Notes: generated by a model not told the origin, from the sequence alone. Shown: positions 35,110 through 43,317, counted from the stretch's first letter. The stretch is DNA of 43,792 bases from CAWKAV01 sp963847735 (GCA_963847735.1 CAWKAV010000008.1:1-43792), one strand, 5' to 3'. Numbers and translations: made by a program.

Positions 35110-36333
35110 TCAGATCTCCCTCACTGCCGCAACCGGATCAAGACGCGCTGCCCGGTTTGCCGGAAGAAAGCCTGCCAGCAGGCTGATCAGCAGCAGCATG
35201 CCAGCGGGGACCAGAAAATTGCCGATCTCGAAAACCGCGTGCAGGCGTGGCAGAATGGTGCCGCCGGCGTATGTGACTGGAGTGATGTAGGCGGACAGAT
35301 CGATGCCGATGTTCTGCATGTAGAGCGTCATGATGGCCCCGCAGAACACTCCGACGGACAGGGCAATGACGCCGAGCAATAATGTCTCGAGCAAAACCAG
35401 GCTGCGGATTGCCCAGGGACGCATGCCCTGCGCCATAAGGATTCCGAACTCGCGGGTTCGTTCCATAACCGACATGAAAAATGTGTTTAGGATGCCAAGG
35501 CCGGTGGCCAGGTAAAGTATCGTGACAATAATCATGCGACTGACGCCGTAGGCGGCAATGACTTCACGCATCTCCGGCAGCAGATCACCCCAGTCGAGAA
35601 TCTGGCAATATTCAGGGAGAAGCGGGTTAAGACGGTCGGCAACCTGTGCCGCATTCATGGGGTCGGCAATAACTATGGCGACCTCATGGATACGGTCCGG
35701 CAATACCAGCACCTGCTGCAGCCATGGCAGCGGCGCCAGGACCAGGTTGTTGTCATGCCGGCTGTCGCCGGTGGTGAAGATGCCGCTCACAATCAGCAGA
35801 TCATTACCAATCGAACCATCTGCGGCCTGGGTGACGAAAACCAGCTCGTCGCCCGGCTGCACCTTCATCTTTCTTGCAAGACCCTGGCCTATTAGCGCCC
35901 CGTTGCGATCTTCATTTGCCGGATAATGCCCTGCTGTGAGCTGGTTCTGCAGGGAAGTGACCTGCTGTTCCAGTTCGGGAATAATACCGAGCAGTTCAAC
36001 CGGCTGGCTTGTCTCCCGGCGTGAGAGCAGGCCGAAACCACGCAGTCGCGGCGATTTCCCGGTGATGGCAGCCTCATTGACCAGGGCTGGCAGGATGGAG
36101 CTGTCGTACGGGAGATGAGCGAACAGGTCACGGCGCAGATGATATTCAGGACTGGCGAGAACCAGATGCCCCGAATACTGCTCGGTTGCCGAGGCCAGCA
36201 TGTCTTTGAACATTCCGGAAAAGACACCGAGGGCAAGAATCAACAGGGCGGCGGATACTACCATTGCCGAGAGAGTCAGCAAGGTGCGACGGCGGTTGCG
36301 CCAGAGATTGCGGAAGGCCAGAGTCAGAAGCAC
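35110..36333 (-). CDS. FtsX/LolE-type ABC permease 1
   Basis: A 407-aa paralogue of the next gene with the same topology. The opening is FRNLWRNRRRTLLTLSAMVV, then a periplasmic domain (about 45-265) and an FtsX domain (FGILMAQGMRPWAIRSLVLL) with four helices overall. It starts 17 bp after the LolA-like gene. The tandem-permease arrangement resembles LolC/LolE, but the carrier and barrel genes in the operon are not part of classical lolCDE. Confidence 0.88.
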   Translation of the reverse strand: MLLTLAFRNLWRNRRRTLLTLSAMVVSAALLILALGVFSGMFKDMLASATEQYSGHLVLASPEYHLRRDLFAHLPYDSSILPALVNEAAITGKSPRLRGFGLLSRRETSQPVELLGIIPELEQQVTSLQNQLTAGHYPANEDRNGALIGQGLARKMKVQPGDELVFVTQAADGSIGNDLLIVSGIFTTGDSRHDNNLVLAPLPWLQQVLVLPDRIHEVAIVIADPMNAAQVADRLNPLLPEYCQILDWGDLLPEMREVIAAYGVSRMIIVTILYLATGLGILNTFFMSVMERTREFGILMAQGMRPWAIRSLVLLETLLLGVIALSVGVFCGAIMTLYMQNIGIDLSAYITPVTYAGGTILPRLHAVFEIGNFLVPAGMLLLISLLAGFLPANRAARLDPVAAVREI

Positions 36334-36350
36334 GGTCAGCCCTTAGGTTG

Positions 36351-37118
36351 CTAGCGTTGTTCGAGGTTGCGCAGCGAGAAGAACGTCTCGTCGAGCGGCA
36401 GCCCGTAAACCAGCTCCCGGTAATGCAGGATCGTCATCTCATCGGGTTTTTCCAGGGGAAGCACAGTCATTCGCAAAGGCACGATACGATCGCCGATCTG
36501 CTGCACATCGTCAAAGTGGAGTTCGCGGACCCGGACCATCTCTTCATCGAAATAATCAACCTGCTCGGGAACCCGCGGCTGCTTGCGGATCCGGTAGACA
36601 ATTTTACCCCAGATCACAGCGGCCTCGGCTTTGGGCAGGCATTCGATGACAAAATGAGTCTCTGTCTCATCAACCAGGCGCAGTTCATAATCCTCTTCAA
36701 TATGATTGGCCTTGACCAGATCGTCGTTGGTGATGTGGCTGCCCATCCAGCTGCCTCCCATCATCGAAGGTGGTACCTTGATGACACGATCAACCTTGGG
36801 CAGGTAATTCCAGACTTCACGGACTCGCTTGAGAGTCGCAACATCCCGCTCTTTGGCCGGTTCGAGAATCCTGACCAGAAAATAATCACGCTCCAGCGAC
36901 CAGGCCTCCATCTCCAGGCTTCTCTCCCAATGGGCCGTTTTGACCTGCATGGTGGTGCGGGCCCGGGAGGAGGTGCCCATGTACTGTTGTTCGACTTCGC
37001 GGATCAGAGAGCGGACATCAAGGGCGAGGGCGGTGTCATGGAGCATCGGCAGGAGAATTACCATGAGCAAGCTTGCAAGGACGCTTGTTGTGCGGAAGAG
37101 AAACATATTTTTCCCCAT
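36351..37118 (-). CDS. LolA-like outer membrane lipoprotein-sorting protein
   Basis: A 255-aa exported protein of the family annotated as outer membrane lipoprotein-sorting proteins (LolA-like fold, TP_0789 type). An N-terminal signal segment (about 8-32) ends at ALA. The family marker MMGGSWMGSHITNDDLVK is at mid-protein, and WNYLPKVDRVIKVP precedes it. It first fills the role of periplasmic carrier for a hydrophobic cargo. A second in-frame ATG at 37106 (MFLFRTT) is nearly as good a start. It heads the five-gene operon. Confidence 0.85.
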   Translation of the reverse strand: MGKNMFLFRTTSVLASLLMVILLPMLHDTALALDVRSLIREVEQQYMGTSSRARTTMQVKTAHWERSLEMEAWSLERDYFLVRILEPAKERDVATLKRVREVWNYLPKVDRVIKVPPSMMGGSWMGSHITNDDLVKANHIEEDYELRLVDETETHFVIECLPKAEAAVIWGKIVYRIRKQPRVPEQVDYFDEEMVRVRELHFDDVQQIGDRIVPLRMTVLPLEKPDEMTILHYRELVYGLPLDETFFSLRNLEQR

Positions 37119-37220
37119 CCTGTAATATTAAAAAGTAGACGAAGTATAGCATGAAACTCCCCGAAAGGCAGAGTCTGCGAGATGTAAGCCTACAGCTTAT
37201 AGCCAGGTCTCTTGAAAACG

Positions 37221-37252
37221 AAAAGGCGCCCCGGGATGCCGGGACGCCTTTT
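37221..37252 (-). terminator. Terminator after the UbiE-type methyltransferase
   Basis: A 13- to 14-bp GC-rich stem (AAAAGGCGCCCCGG / CCGGGACGCCTTTT) with a short loop, and T-rich on both outer sides. It lies about 25 bp past the methyltransferase stop on the minus strand and may act in both directions. Confidence 0.85.
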
Positions 37253-37277
37253 CATAAAGTATTCTGTCAATTGATGA

Positions 37278-38066
37278 TTATTTCTTTGGTGGCCGACTGG
37301 CATAAATCAGAATTTTACGATCTGTGTAAGCCTCAACTTCGCCGGCAAAGGTTTCAATCTGAAAATAGTCCTGAACCTTGTCCGGAGCGTCGACAAAGAA
37401 CTTGTTAAGGTGGGAAATGCTTTCGCGATTCATGCCGGCACGCTTGGCCCAGGTCGGGAAATCGTGAGTTTTCGGGATGATGACCGTTTCGTGCAGAATG
37501 AATCCGGCTTCCTGAACCATTTCACGCCAAGCTTGTTCGGTGTAGGCCTGGATATGCGTCGGGTCACGCATTTTTTCCATGGTCTGGTACCATTCGGCAA
37601 TTTCCGGATCGTCAGACAAAAGGGTGTCGACGATGGCAATTCGACCTCCACGACGGAGAACCCGGTGGAATTCACTCAATGCGCGCGCAACATCAGGAAA
37701 ATGATGGGGGGCAATACGACAGGTCAACAGGGTGAAAGCACCGGCTGGGAAAGGCAGGTCTTCAGCGTCTGCTTCACGGAAAGTCACGTTGTCCACGCCG
37801 CCTTCCTCGCTGACATGCTCCTGGGCCTTCTTCAGCATGACCATGGTCAGGTCCGAGGCAACCACACTGCGGACCAGCGGCGAAAAATGCAGGGCCGTGT
37901 GGCCACCGCCGCAGGCAACGTCAAGCATATTGTCATCAGGCATCGGCCGCAGCAGTCGCACCATCGCCTCAAGGTCTTGTCCCCCGGCAAAGCCCTTGTC
38001 GTGGATATAGCCATCCGCGGCCCGGCCGAATTGTTCCCTGATTCTGTTCTTGAATTCACGCGTCAT
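37278..38066 (-). CDS. UbiE-type class I methyltransferase
   Basis: A 262-aa SAM-dependent methyltransferase. Motif I is MLDVACGGGHTALHF near residue 55, motif II includes FREADAEDLPFPAGAF, and motif III RVLRRGGRIAIVDT. The family covers UbiE/MenG and many small-molecule enzymes, so the substrate is open. I chose ATG 38066 (MTREFKNRIREQFG), with GAGGAG 6 bp upstream. A start 24 bp earlier (38090) would hold that site inside the gene. A TATAAT box lies near 38094-38099 on the minus strand. Confidence 0.85.
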   Translation of the reverse strand: MTREFKNRIREQFGRAADGYIHDKGFAGGQDLEAMVRLLRPMPDDNMLDVACGGGHTALHFSPLVRSVVASDLTMVMLKKAQEHVSEEGGVDNVTFREADAEDLPFPAGAFTLLTCRIAPHHFPDVARALSEFHRVLRRGGRIAIVDTLLSDDPEIAEWYQTMEKMRDPTHIQAYTEQAWREMVQEAGFILHETVIIPKTHDFPTWAKRAGMNRESISHLNKFFVDAPDKVQDYFQIETFAGEVEAYTDRKILIYASRPPKK

Positions 38067-38090
38067 TACAGACTCCTCAACTATAGACAA

Positions 38091-38394
38091 CGAATTATAA
38101 CACCAGTTTTATAAAAACTCGTCAGGAAATGTACGGTTTGATGACAATCGTCGTTTTTTAATACATCGAATCCTTCATGGCAAGATGAATCTGAAGAATC
38201 AGCCGTTAAGTGTTTGTGTCATCTTAGTCACCGGCCCTGTATTGATGGCCTTTTTGCGGTGGTGTCGGTTATCCCCTAGCTACCGGGGCTCGTCCTGGCT
38301 CTCCGAATTGTTTTGGTCCCTTGTCATTCGCCGGTTCTTGTGTTAACAGTGCGCAACTTTACCAATTTACCCGAGCAGGGGAAGGACTGAATCA
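38091..38394. other. Divergent intergenic region
   Basis: About 300 bp between the divergent methyltransferase and FKBP genes. It holds a possible -10 box for the first gene (38094-38099, minus) and a possible promoter for the second (38321-38349). I see no RNA gene, no conserved riboswitch and no coding frame. Confidence 0.6.
38321..38349 (+). promoter_or_regulatory. Possible promoter of the FKBP gene
   Basis: TTGTCA (38321-38326), a 17-bp spacer and TAACAG (38344-38349) form a moderate sigma-70-like match about 45 bp before the FKBP ATG. GGGGAAGGA serves as ribosome site. Confidence 0.4.
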
Positions 38395-38877
38395 ATGGCA
38401 CAGGCGATTAAGCAGGTAAAAACGGGCGACCGGGTCAAGATCAATTTTAATGGCAAGCTGGATGATGGCAGCCTCTTCGATACGACTTACGAGAGCGTTG
38501 AGTGCGAGGACGATGGCTGCGGTTGCGACAGCGAGTGCGGACCAATGGAGTTGGAGGTTGGTTGTGGGGAATTCTTCCCCCAGATTGAAGAGGCCCTGGT
38601 CGGGATGTCAGCCGGCGATAAAAAGACTCTCACCATCATGGCCGCAGACGCTTTCGGCGAGTACGATCTGGAGATGGTCTCGACGGTTCTGCGCAGTCAG
38701 TTTCCGGACGACATCATCCCGGAGGTTGGCGATGACCTCGAACTGGTCAACGATGATGATGAAGAAATGGTGGTCTCGGTGATTGAAGTGGGCGATGTCG
38801 AAATTACTCTCGACGCCAATCACCCGCTGGCCGGTGAGAACCTGACTTTCGAAGTGGAACTGGTCGAGATTCTCTAG
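38395..38877 (+). CDS. SlyD-like FKBP peptidyl-prolyl isomerase with a Cys-rich loop
   Basis: A 160-aa FKBP-type prolyl isomerase/chaperone. The FKBP core is VKINFNGKLDDGSLFDT, then LEVGCGEFFPQIEEALVGM, and HPLAGENLTFEVELVEI at the end, as in SlyD. The inserted-in-flap domain lies between. Unusually, the first flap loop holds a cluster of five Cys (37, 42, 44, 48, 57) in an acidic stretch (ECEDDGCGCDSECG), plausibly a metal site. SlyD normally carries its His/Cys metal tail at the C-terminus, which this protein lacks. Confidence 0.85.
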   Translation: MAQAIKQVKTGDRVKINFNGKLDDGSLFDTTYESVECEDDGCGCDSECGPMELEVGCGEFFPQIEEALVGMSAGDKKTLTIMAADAFGEYDLEMVSTVLRSQFPDDIIPEVGDDLELVNDDDEEMVVSVIEVGDVEITLDANHPLAGENLTFEVELVEIL

Positions 38878-38886
38878 AAATTGTGA

Positions 38887-38922
38887 AAGTGACAGTTCCC
38901 TGTGTTAAGGGGACTGTCACTT
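38887..38922 (+). terminator. Terminator after the FKBP gene
   Basis: A 15-bp stem (AAGTGACAGTTCCCT / GGGGACTGTCACTT, one G-T wobble) with a short loop starts 10 bp past the stop. The T-tract is weak, but a second hairpin at 38965 follows. Confidence 0.7.
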
Positions 38923-38964
38923 AAGAGTGCTGACAAAGTTTAACCTTGTTTCTATGATTGGAAC

Positions 38965-38999
38965 AAAGCGCAACAGATTGTTAATCTGTTGCGCTTTGC
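38965..38999. terminator. Second long hairpin after the FKBP gene
   Basis: A perfect 15-bp inverted repeat AAAGCGCAACAGATT/AATCTGTTGCGCTTT with a 3-base loop, followed on the plus strand by GCTTTTC. It is terminator-like and lies 25 bp before the structured repeat element. Confidence 0.6.
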
Positions 39000-39020
39000 T
39001 TTTCTGTAAAACAAAAGCAG

Positions 39021-39450
39021 AATCGGCGGGTCTCGGCCCGCCTGCCGACGTACTTTTGCCCGGCAGCAAAAGTAAGCAAAAGTGCCTTCTCCTAGCGGAG
39101 GGCATACACGTCCGCATGGTTTTTGTGGTTCCCATTGGTTGCTGAATATGGGATGCGGCCCTGTTCAGGGGGCCTTATTGCTGTGCTTTCTTGCAGCAAG
39201 AAGAGTAACAACACAAATCCTTGCCTGCTTCAAGAGTTGTGTAAACAAGGAGGCCCCCGAAAAAGAATCGGGAACCCCGTCATTGGCTGCCACGCAGAAC
39301 TATCCTCATCAGCAAAGAACGCAGCACAACAAAACTCAAATTCCGGCAAACACATGCCCTCCGCAGGAGAATAGCCATTTTTTGCATACTTTTTTTTGGC
39401 GCCTGCAAAAAAAGTATGGCGTCTGGCAGTACGCGAACTGCCGGTTCTTG
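39021..39450. repeat. Structured element with divergent inverted terminal repeats
   Basis: A gene-free stretch of about 430 bp. The left end (39021-39110) and the reverse complement of the right end (39351-39450) share the same order of parts. First is a 6-bp stem with 6-base loop (GGCGGG/CCCGCC on the left, GGCAGT/ACTGCC on the right). Then a palindrome TACTTTTGC/GCAAAAGTA (right: ATACTTTTTTT/AAAAAAAGTAT), a half-copy GCAAAA..TGCC, and finally TTCTCCT.GCGGAGGGCAT. Paired changes keep each stem. The 240-bp interior has more hairpins (CCCTG/CAGGG at 39159-39170) and no plausible gene. It may be a non-autonomous mobile element, an extragenic palindrome doublet or a structured RNA. Confidence 0.65.
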
Positions 39451-39545
39451 TCGTTACTAAAGAATATTGAAGTTGTTGTCGTACAACTCCGACGCTTTAT
39501 GTCCTCAGCTTTTAGTGTCAATAATCTGAGCAACAGTCCTCTTTG

Positions 39546-40190
39546 TTAAGTCGACTGTTCCTGACTCCTCATCTCTTGTTGCCCTTCCAGAAAACCAATC
39601 AATCCCTCGATCGCATGAGATACGTTGTGAGGCAAGTCTGGAATTTCCCGCAGGCTGGTCGAAAGCCGTTTCGCCGCGATCAGGGCGTTACGGTATTGAT
39701 GAGCTCTCTTGTTGTCTGGCTGGTGACTATGTGACAGGTCACGAAACTGTTTGGCAACCGATTGATGGCTTTGTTCACGTTCGATCACCGCCTGGCGCAG
39801 CTCATTATATTCCGCCATGCTGAAAGGTTTCTCCTCCTCGGCCTGACGGAGCAGGTCAATTGAACGATAGTCGGGCAGTGGCCGTCCTTGCTTGCGTTGT
39901 AGCAGTCCCGGCTCCCTGCGCTCCAGAAAACGGAAAGCAAGCAGCAGCTTCTCCGCTGTCTGCCGCCTGATGCGAATCTCCTTGCTGCAATAATCCTCGA
40001 ACGAGGTGAAACCCCATTCTGAGAACTTCCTGCTGTTGCTGATCCTGGCCAACCACTCGCCGAGTTCGACCCAGGACGACTTGAACTGTTTCGCCGTAGC
40101 CAGAATCTGGTAACGATCCGACTCGGGCGGCAGTTCTTGCATGAGTTTCTCAATGTATTGTGACCCTTTGGCTGACTTTTCTTCATCCAC
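39546..40190 (-). CDS. Helical protein of unknown function
   Basis: I do not recognise this 214-aa soluble protein. It is rich in helices and charged residues. The segment SEWGFTSFEDYCSKEIRIRR and the following QTAEKLLLAFRFLERREP look like a helix-turn-helix-type region, and a long Gln/Arg-rich helical stretch (about 125-165) follows. I chose GTG 40190, because AGGAGG lies 5 bp upstream. In-frame codons further upstream run through a heptamer repeat and cannot be real. It is divergent from the RlmI-like gene. Confidence 0.7.
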   Translation of the reverse strand: MDEEKSAKGSQYIEKLMQELPPESDRYQILATAKQFKSSWVELGEWLARISNSRKFSEWGFTSFEDYCSKEIRIRRQTAEKLLLAFRFLERREPGLLQRKQGRPLPDYRSIDLLRQAEEEKPFSMAEYNELRQAVIEREQSHQSVAKQFRDLSHSHQPDNKRAHQYRNALIAAKRLSTSLREIPDLPHNVSHAIEGLIGFLEGQQEMRSQEQST

Positions 40191-40239
40191 GGCAACCTCC
40201 TGATGGCATGAGAAAAATGATATCATGGAAGTCTGAAAT

Positions 40240-40308
40240 GCAGGAGACAGAAGACAGAAGAAGTTTCGATTTTTCTCCTGTCTCCTGCTCCCCGTCTGCT
40301 GTATCCTT
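40240..40308. repeat. Heptamer-phased inverted repeat between divergent genes
   Basis: Left half: GCAGGAG, ACAGAAG, ACAGAAG (40240-40260). Right half: TCTCCTG, TCTCCTG, CTCCCCG, TCTGCTG, TATCCTT (40274-40308). GCAGGAGACAG pairs perfectly with CTGTCTCCTGC in the right half (40278-40288). The pyrimidine units match those at 24051-24078. This is the clearest member of the family. Confidence 0.75.
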
Positions 40309-40338
40309 GCACGGAAAGTTTTTCTGTGGGGTTGTACT

Positions 40339-41559
40339 TTGAACCATCCTAAATACATTCGTTGCGTCATCGGTCCCGAAACGGTTCGCATGCTCCATCT
40401 CGGCCATCCTTGGGTGATCGCCGATCGTTTCACTTCGCGCTGGCCGCAAGCGCAATGCGGAAGCCTGATCGAATTGGTCTCGGAGGGCGGCGAATCCCTG
40501 GGGACAGCCCTCTATGATCCCGGTGCCCGCGTTGTCGCGCGTCGACTGTCTGCAACGGCCATTGAACTGGATCGCCGTTGGCTGGTGGCTCGCCTGGAGC
40601 AAGCCCGCAAAAGTCGCGACTGGCTGGATCCCGGTGACACGACCGTCTGCCGTCTGGTCAACGCAGAAGGCGATGGTCTGCCTGGCTTGACCGTCGATCG
40701 TTATGGCGATTTTCTCATGATGCAATACTATACCCCGGCCTGGGAGAGGTTCCTGCCGATTCTTTCGACGGCCTTGCAGGATGTCTACGCCCCGCAGGGC
40801 ATCTATTGCAAATATCGTCCACAGGAGACGCGCAAGCTGGCTGCCGGGAAGAAAATCCGCCCGCCACAGGGCCGCCTGCTGACCGGGCAACCGGCCCCGG
40901 CTGATCTGACTGTTCGAGAGAATGGTTTGATCTTTCGCATCGATCTGGTCAAGGATCTGCATACCGGTCTGTTTCACGATCAGCGCAAAAACCGAATGGA
41001 GTTTCGTCGCATGGCGGCCGGTAGCCGCGTACTCAATCTGTTTGCCTATACCGGAGCTTTTTCGGTGGCTGCTGCCGCCGGTGGTGCCGTGCAGGTGACC
41101 AGCGTTGATGTTGCCGGACGTTACCTGGACTGGGCAAGGGAGAATTTCCGTCTTAACGGGATTGCTGCAGAGGATCATGAGTTCATCACGGCGGACTGTT
41201 TCGTTGAACTCGAGCGTCTGACCAAGGCCGGGCGCTGTTTTGATATTGTTTTTATGGACCCTCCCAGCTTCTCGACGACCCGCAACAGCCGTTTTACAAC
41301 GGATGGCGGCACGGCTGAACTGGTTCAGAAGGCGCTCAGGCTCGTCACTCCGGGGGGGTTGCTTATAACCTCGTCAAACCTGCAAAAGATGTCCCTGGAA
41401 AGTTACCTCAAGGAATTACGTAAGGGCAGTGCGGCGGTTGGCAGGCCCCTGCAAATTGTCAGGGTGTCCGGTCAGGCGGATGATTTTCCCTACACCGCCG
41501 GTTTCCCGGAAGGGAACTATCTCAAGTATGTGGTATCAGTCGTGCAGGATAAAATCTGA
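40339..41559 (+). CDS. RlmI/RlmK-like rRNA (cytosine-C5) methyltransferase
   Basis: A 406-aa class I methyltransferase of the RlmI family. An N-terminal PUA-like RNA-binding region contains HPWVIADRFTSR. An EEHB-type middle region follows (LTVDRYGDFLMMQYY), then the Rossmann domain with motif I LNLFAYTGAFSVAAAAGG and catalytic motif IV FMDPPSFST. E. coli RlmI makes m5C1962 in 23S rRNA. The position is not shown by sequence here. The start is TTG with GGGG upstream. The 3' end overlaps the convergent gene by 24 bp. Confidence 0.87.
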   Translation: MNHPKYIRCVIGPETVRMLHLGHPWVIADRFTSRWPQAQCGSLIELVSEGGESLGTALYDPGARVVARRLSATAIELDRRWLVARLEQARKSRDWLDPGDTTVCRLVNAEGDGLPGLTVDRYGDFLMMQYYTPAWERFLPILSTALQDVYAPQGIYCKYRPQETRKLAAGKKIRPPQGRLLTGQPAPADLTVRENGLIFRIDLVKDLHTGLFHDQRKNRMEFRRMAAGSRVLNLFAYTGAFSVAAAAGGAVQVTSVDVAGRYLDWARENFRLNGIAAEDHEFITADCFVELERLTKAGRCFDIVFMDPPSFSTTRNSRFTTDGGTAELVQKALRLVTPGGLLITSSNLQKMSLESYLKELRKGSAAVGRPLQIVRVSGQADDFPYTAGFPEGNYLKYVVSVVQDKI

Positions 41560-43317
41560 ATCGAGCAACTTCTCATTCCAACTGAGCGGGGCGGCCTTTT
41601 TGGGCGGCCCTTTTTCGTCAGGTAAATCTTCGCCGACCCGGGCCCGGAAGATGTCGTAGTAGAGGAACTCGTAACCCTTGAGATTCTCTTGCTCCAGCAC
41701 TGGATGATCGAGAGGAAGGATGATGAACGGCCGCGACTGTTCGCCTCCGACTGAACCATGACCGCCGACCTGGTCGTCAAAGCAGGCGATCCCCTCTTTA
41801 TCGAGAGCTCCAAACAAAACCAGGTCGCCGCAGCGCACCCCCAGGCCGAAACGGTGTAATTGCTCGAGCAGTTCGTACGGGGCGCCATAAGGTCTGAGGA
41901 AGGCCAGTTCGTGCTGATGAAAGCACGGATTGTCAGTCACGCAGATTTTTCCGCCCTGGTGAAAGATCATCAGCTCATTGGCATTGTCTCCTCTGGCCAG
42001 CACAAATCCGATGCCTTTGTGTTTCTGTAAAAAACGCAGCAACAGAGGCTGGGCCATCTCAACCTCCCGCCAATTGAGCGGCTCCTTTGACCCTGTTATG
42101 TAAAGGTGCGCCAGACTGCTGGAATAGGCGATCACCACTCCGCCTTCCAGGTCAACCTTCAGAGTCTCAGGGACCAGCGCACTGATTTTGTTCTGCAGGT
42201 AATTTTTGGTGCGGCGATAGATGCGGTGGCGCCAGCTGCTCTGCCTGGCTTGCAGTTCATTATGCAGATAACCGATCTGCGCCTGGGTAAATTCCAGAGA
42301 CCCGGAAGCAACCGAGGCGGTCTGGTTCTCACGCAGAAATGCACTGACGGCATCGCCGAGGGTGGCGCCGAAACGGTTCTGAAACGGGTAGCCCGGAGTT
42401 TGACCGTGATCGGAAAGGATGACCAAAAGGTAATCCGCCACGGCAATATTGTCGAGTGCACGCAGGATCTCACCAATCCGCCGATCAATGTACCGCAGGT
42501 TTTTCAGCGCCGGCCAGGAGGAAGGTCCGAAATGGTGGGCAATCTCATCGTAGCCGCTGTAAGTGGTGTAGATGCGTGGCGTCCCGGCATAGATTTCTGC
42601 GATCACACCGAAGGTCTGCATCTCCCGCAGAATCACGTTACAGATGATGCGAATGAGCGGGAACAGACCTTCCCTGGTGTGCCATTTGTTTTTGCGACGG
42701 TGGTGCCACTCATCCTTGCGGTTGGCCCCAAATTCCACAAAGGTAGCAAAGAACATACGGCAGGTACGTAGGGGATTGACCAGAAGGAGCAGCAGAATGC
42801 GAAAACCGCCGAAGCGGCCGAACAGTGTCTGTGGGTGCGGCGATGAAACGGTAAAGATGCTTCGTTCGGCGTCTCCGTCCAGGATATTGGAATAAGAGGC
42901 GCCACCTTTGAGCAGGCCCGTTTCGCCTGCGAAGAGTTTTTCCCGAAACATTTGCACGTGGTCGGGGTCGTTGCAGGAAATAGCCTGTCCGGTCTCTTTT
43001 TCAAACCAGCGAAAGGCAGGAATGGCGTGGTCGTGACCGTAAAAAAAGGTTGATTGGGCGGCAGGTGTGGTGCTTGGCAGGCCGGCCTGGTACTCGACCA
43101 GCTTGTGACCTCTGCGTAGATAGCGTTCTAAGTGAGGGAGATAGCCCCGGTCGAGGGCTTGTTGCAGATAGGGGAAAGCCAGACCGTCGATCTGGATTCC
43201 GACCAGGCCCTTTTGCCGGTCATGACGCAGGCTCTCCTGACGTTCATTGCGGAACGGGAAGAGCTTCAGGCCGTAATAACAGCTGAAAAGCCATCTGGTC
43301 AATACGCGGGATGCCAT
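41536..43317 (-). CDS. Alkaline-phosphatase-superfamily phosphodiesterase
   Basis: A 593-aa protein of the type I phosphodiesterase/nucleotide pyrophosphatase group. Metal and nucleophile motifs are in order: GIQIDGLAF (Asp44), GLPSTTPAAQST (nucleophile probably Thr84), YSGYDEIAHHFG, LSDHGQTPG and GGHGSVGG. A hydrophobic stretch at about residues 170-190 could touch the membrane. There is no clear signal peptide. The substrate is unknown, and a phospholipid or cell-envelope role is one option. Its last 24 bp overlap the RlmI-like gene from the opposite strand. Confidence 0.8.
   Translation of the reverse strand: MASRVLTRWLFSCYYGLKLFPFRNERQESLRHDRQKGLVGIQIDGLAFPYLQQALDRGYLPHLERYLRRGHKLVEYQAGLPSTTPAAQSTFFYGHDHAIPAFRWFEKETGQAISCNDPDHVQMFREKLFAGETGLLKGGASYSNILDGDAERSIFTVSSPHPQTLFGRFGGFRILLLLLVNPLRTCRMFFATFVEFGANRKDEWHHRRKNKWHTREGLFPLIRIICNVILREMQTFGVIAEIYAGTPRIYTTYSGYDEIAHHFGPSSWPALKNLRYIDRRIGEILRALDNIAVADYLLVILSDHGQTPGYPFQNRFGATLGDAVSAFLRENQTASVASGSLEFTQAQIGYLHNELQARQSSWRHRIYRRTKNYLQNKISALVPETLKVDLEGGVVIAYSSSLAHLYITGSKEPLNWREVEMAQPLLLRFLQKHKGIGFVLARGDNANELMIFHQGGKICVTDNPCFHQHELAFLRPYGAPYELLEQLHRFGLGVRCGDLVLFGALDKEGIACFDDQVGGHGSVGGEQSRPFIILPLDHPVLEQENLKGYEFLYYDIFRARVGEDLPDEKGPPKKAAPLSWNEKLLDSDFILHD

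Noticed and set aside
36264..37154. 296-codon frame opposite the LolA-like gene
   Set aside because: It is an antisense shadow. The LolA-like protein has a signal peptide and family motif.
39082..39549. 155-codon frame across the structured element
   Set aside because: It runs through hairpins and poly-T tracts with biased, non-protein-like composition and no ribosome site.
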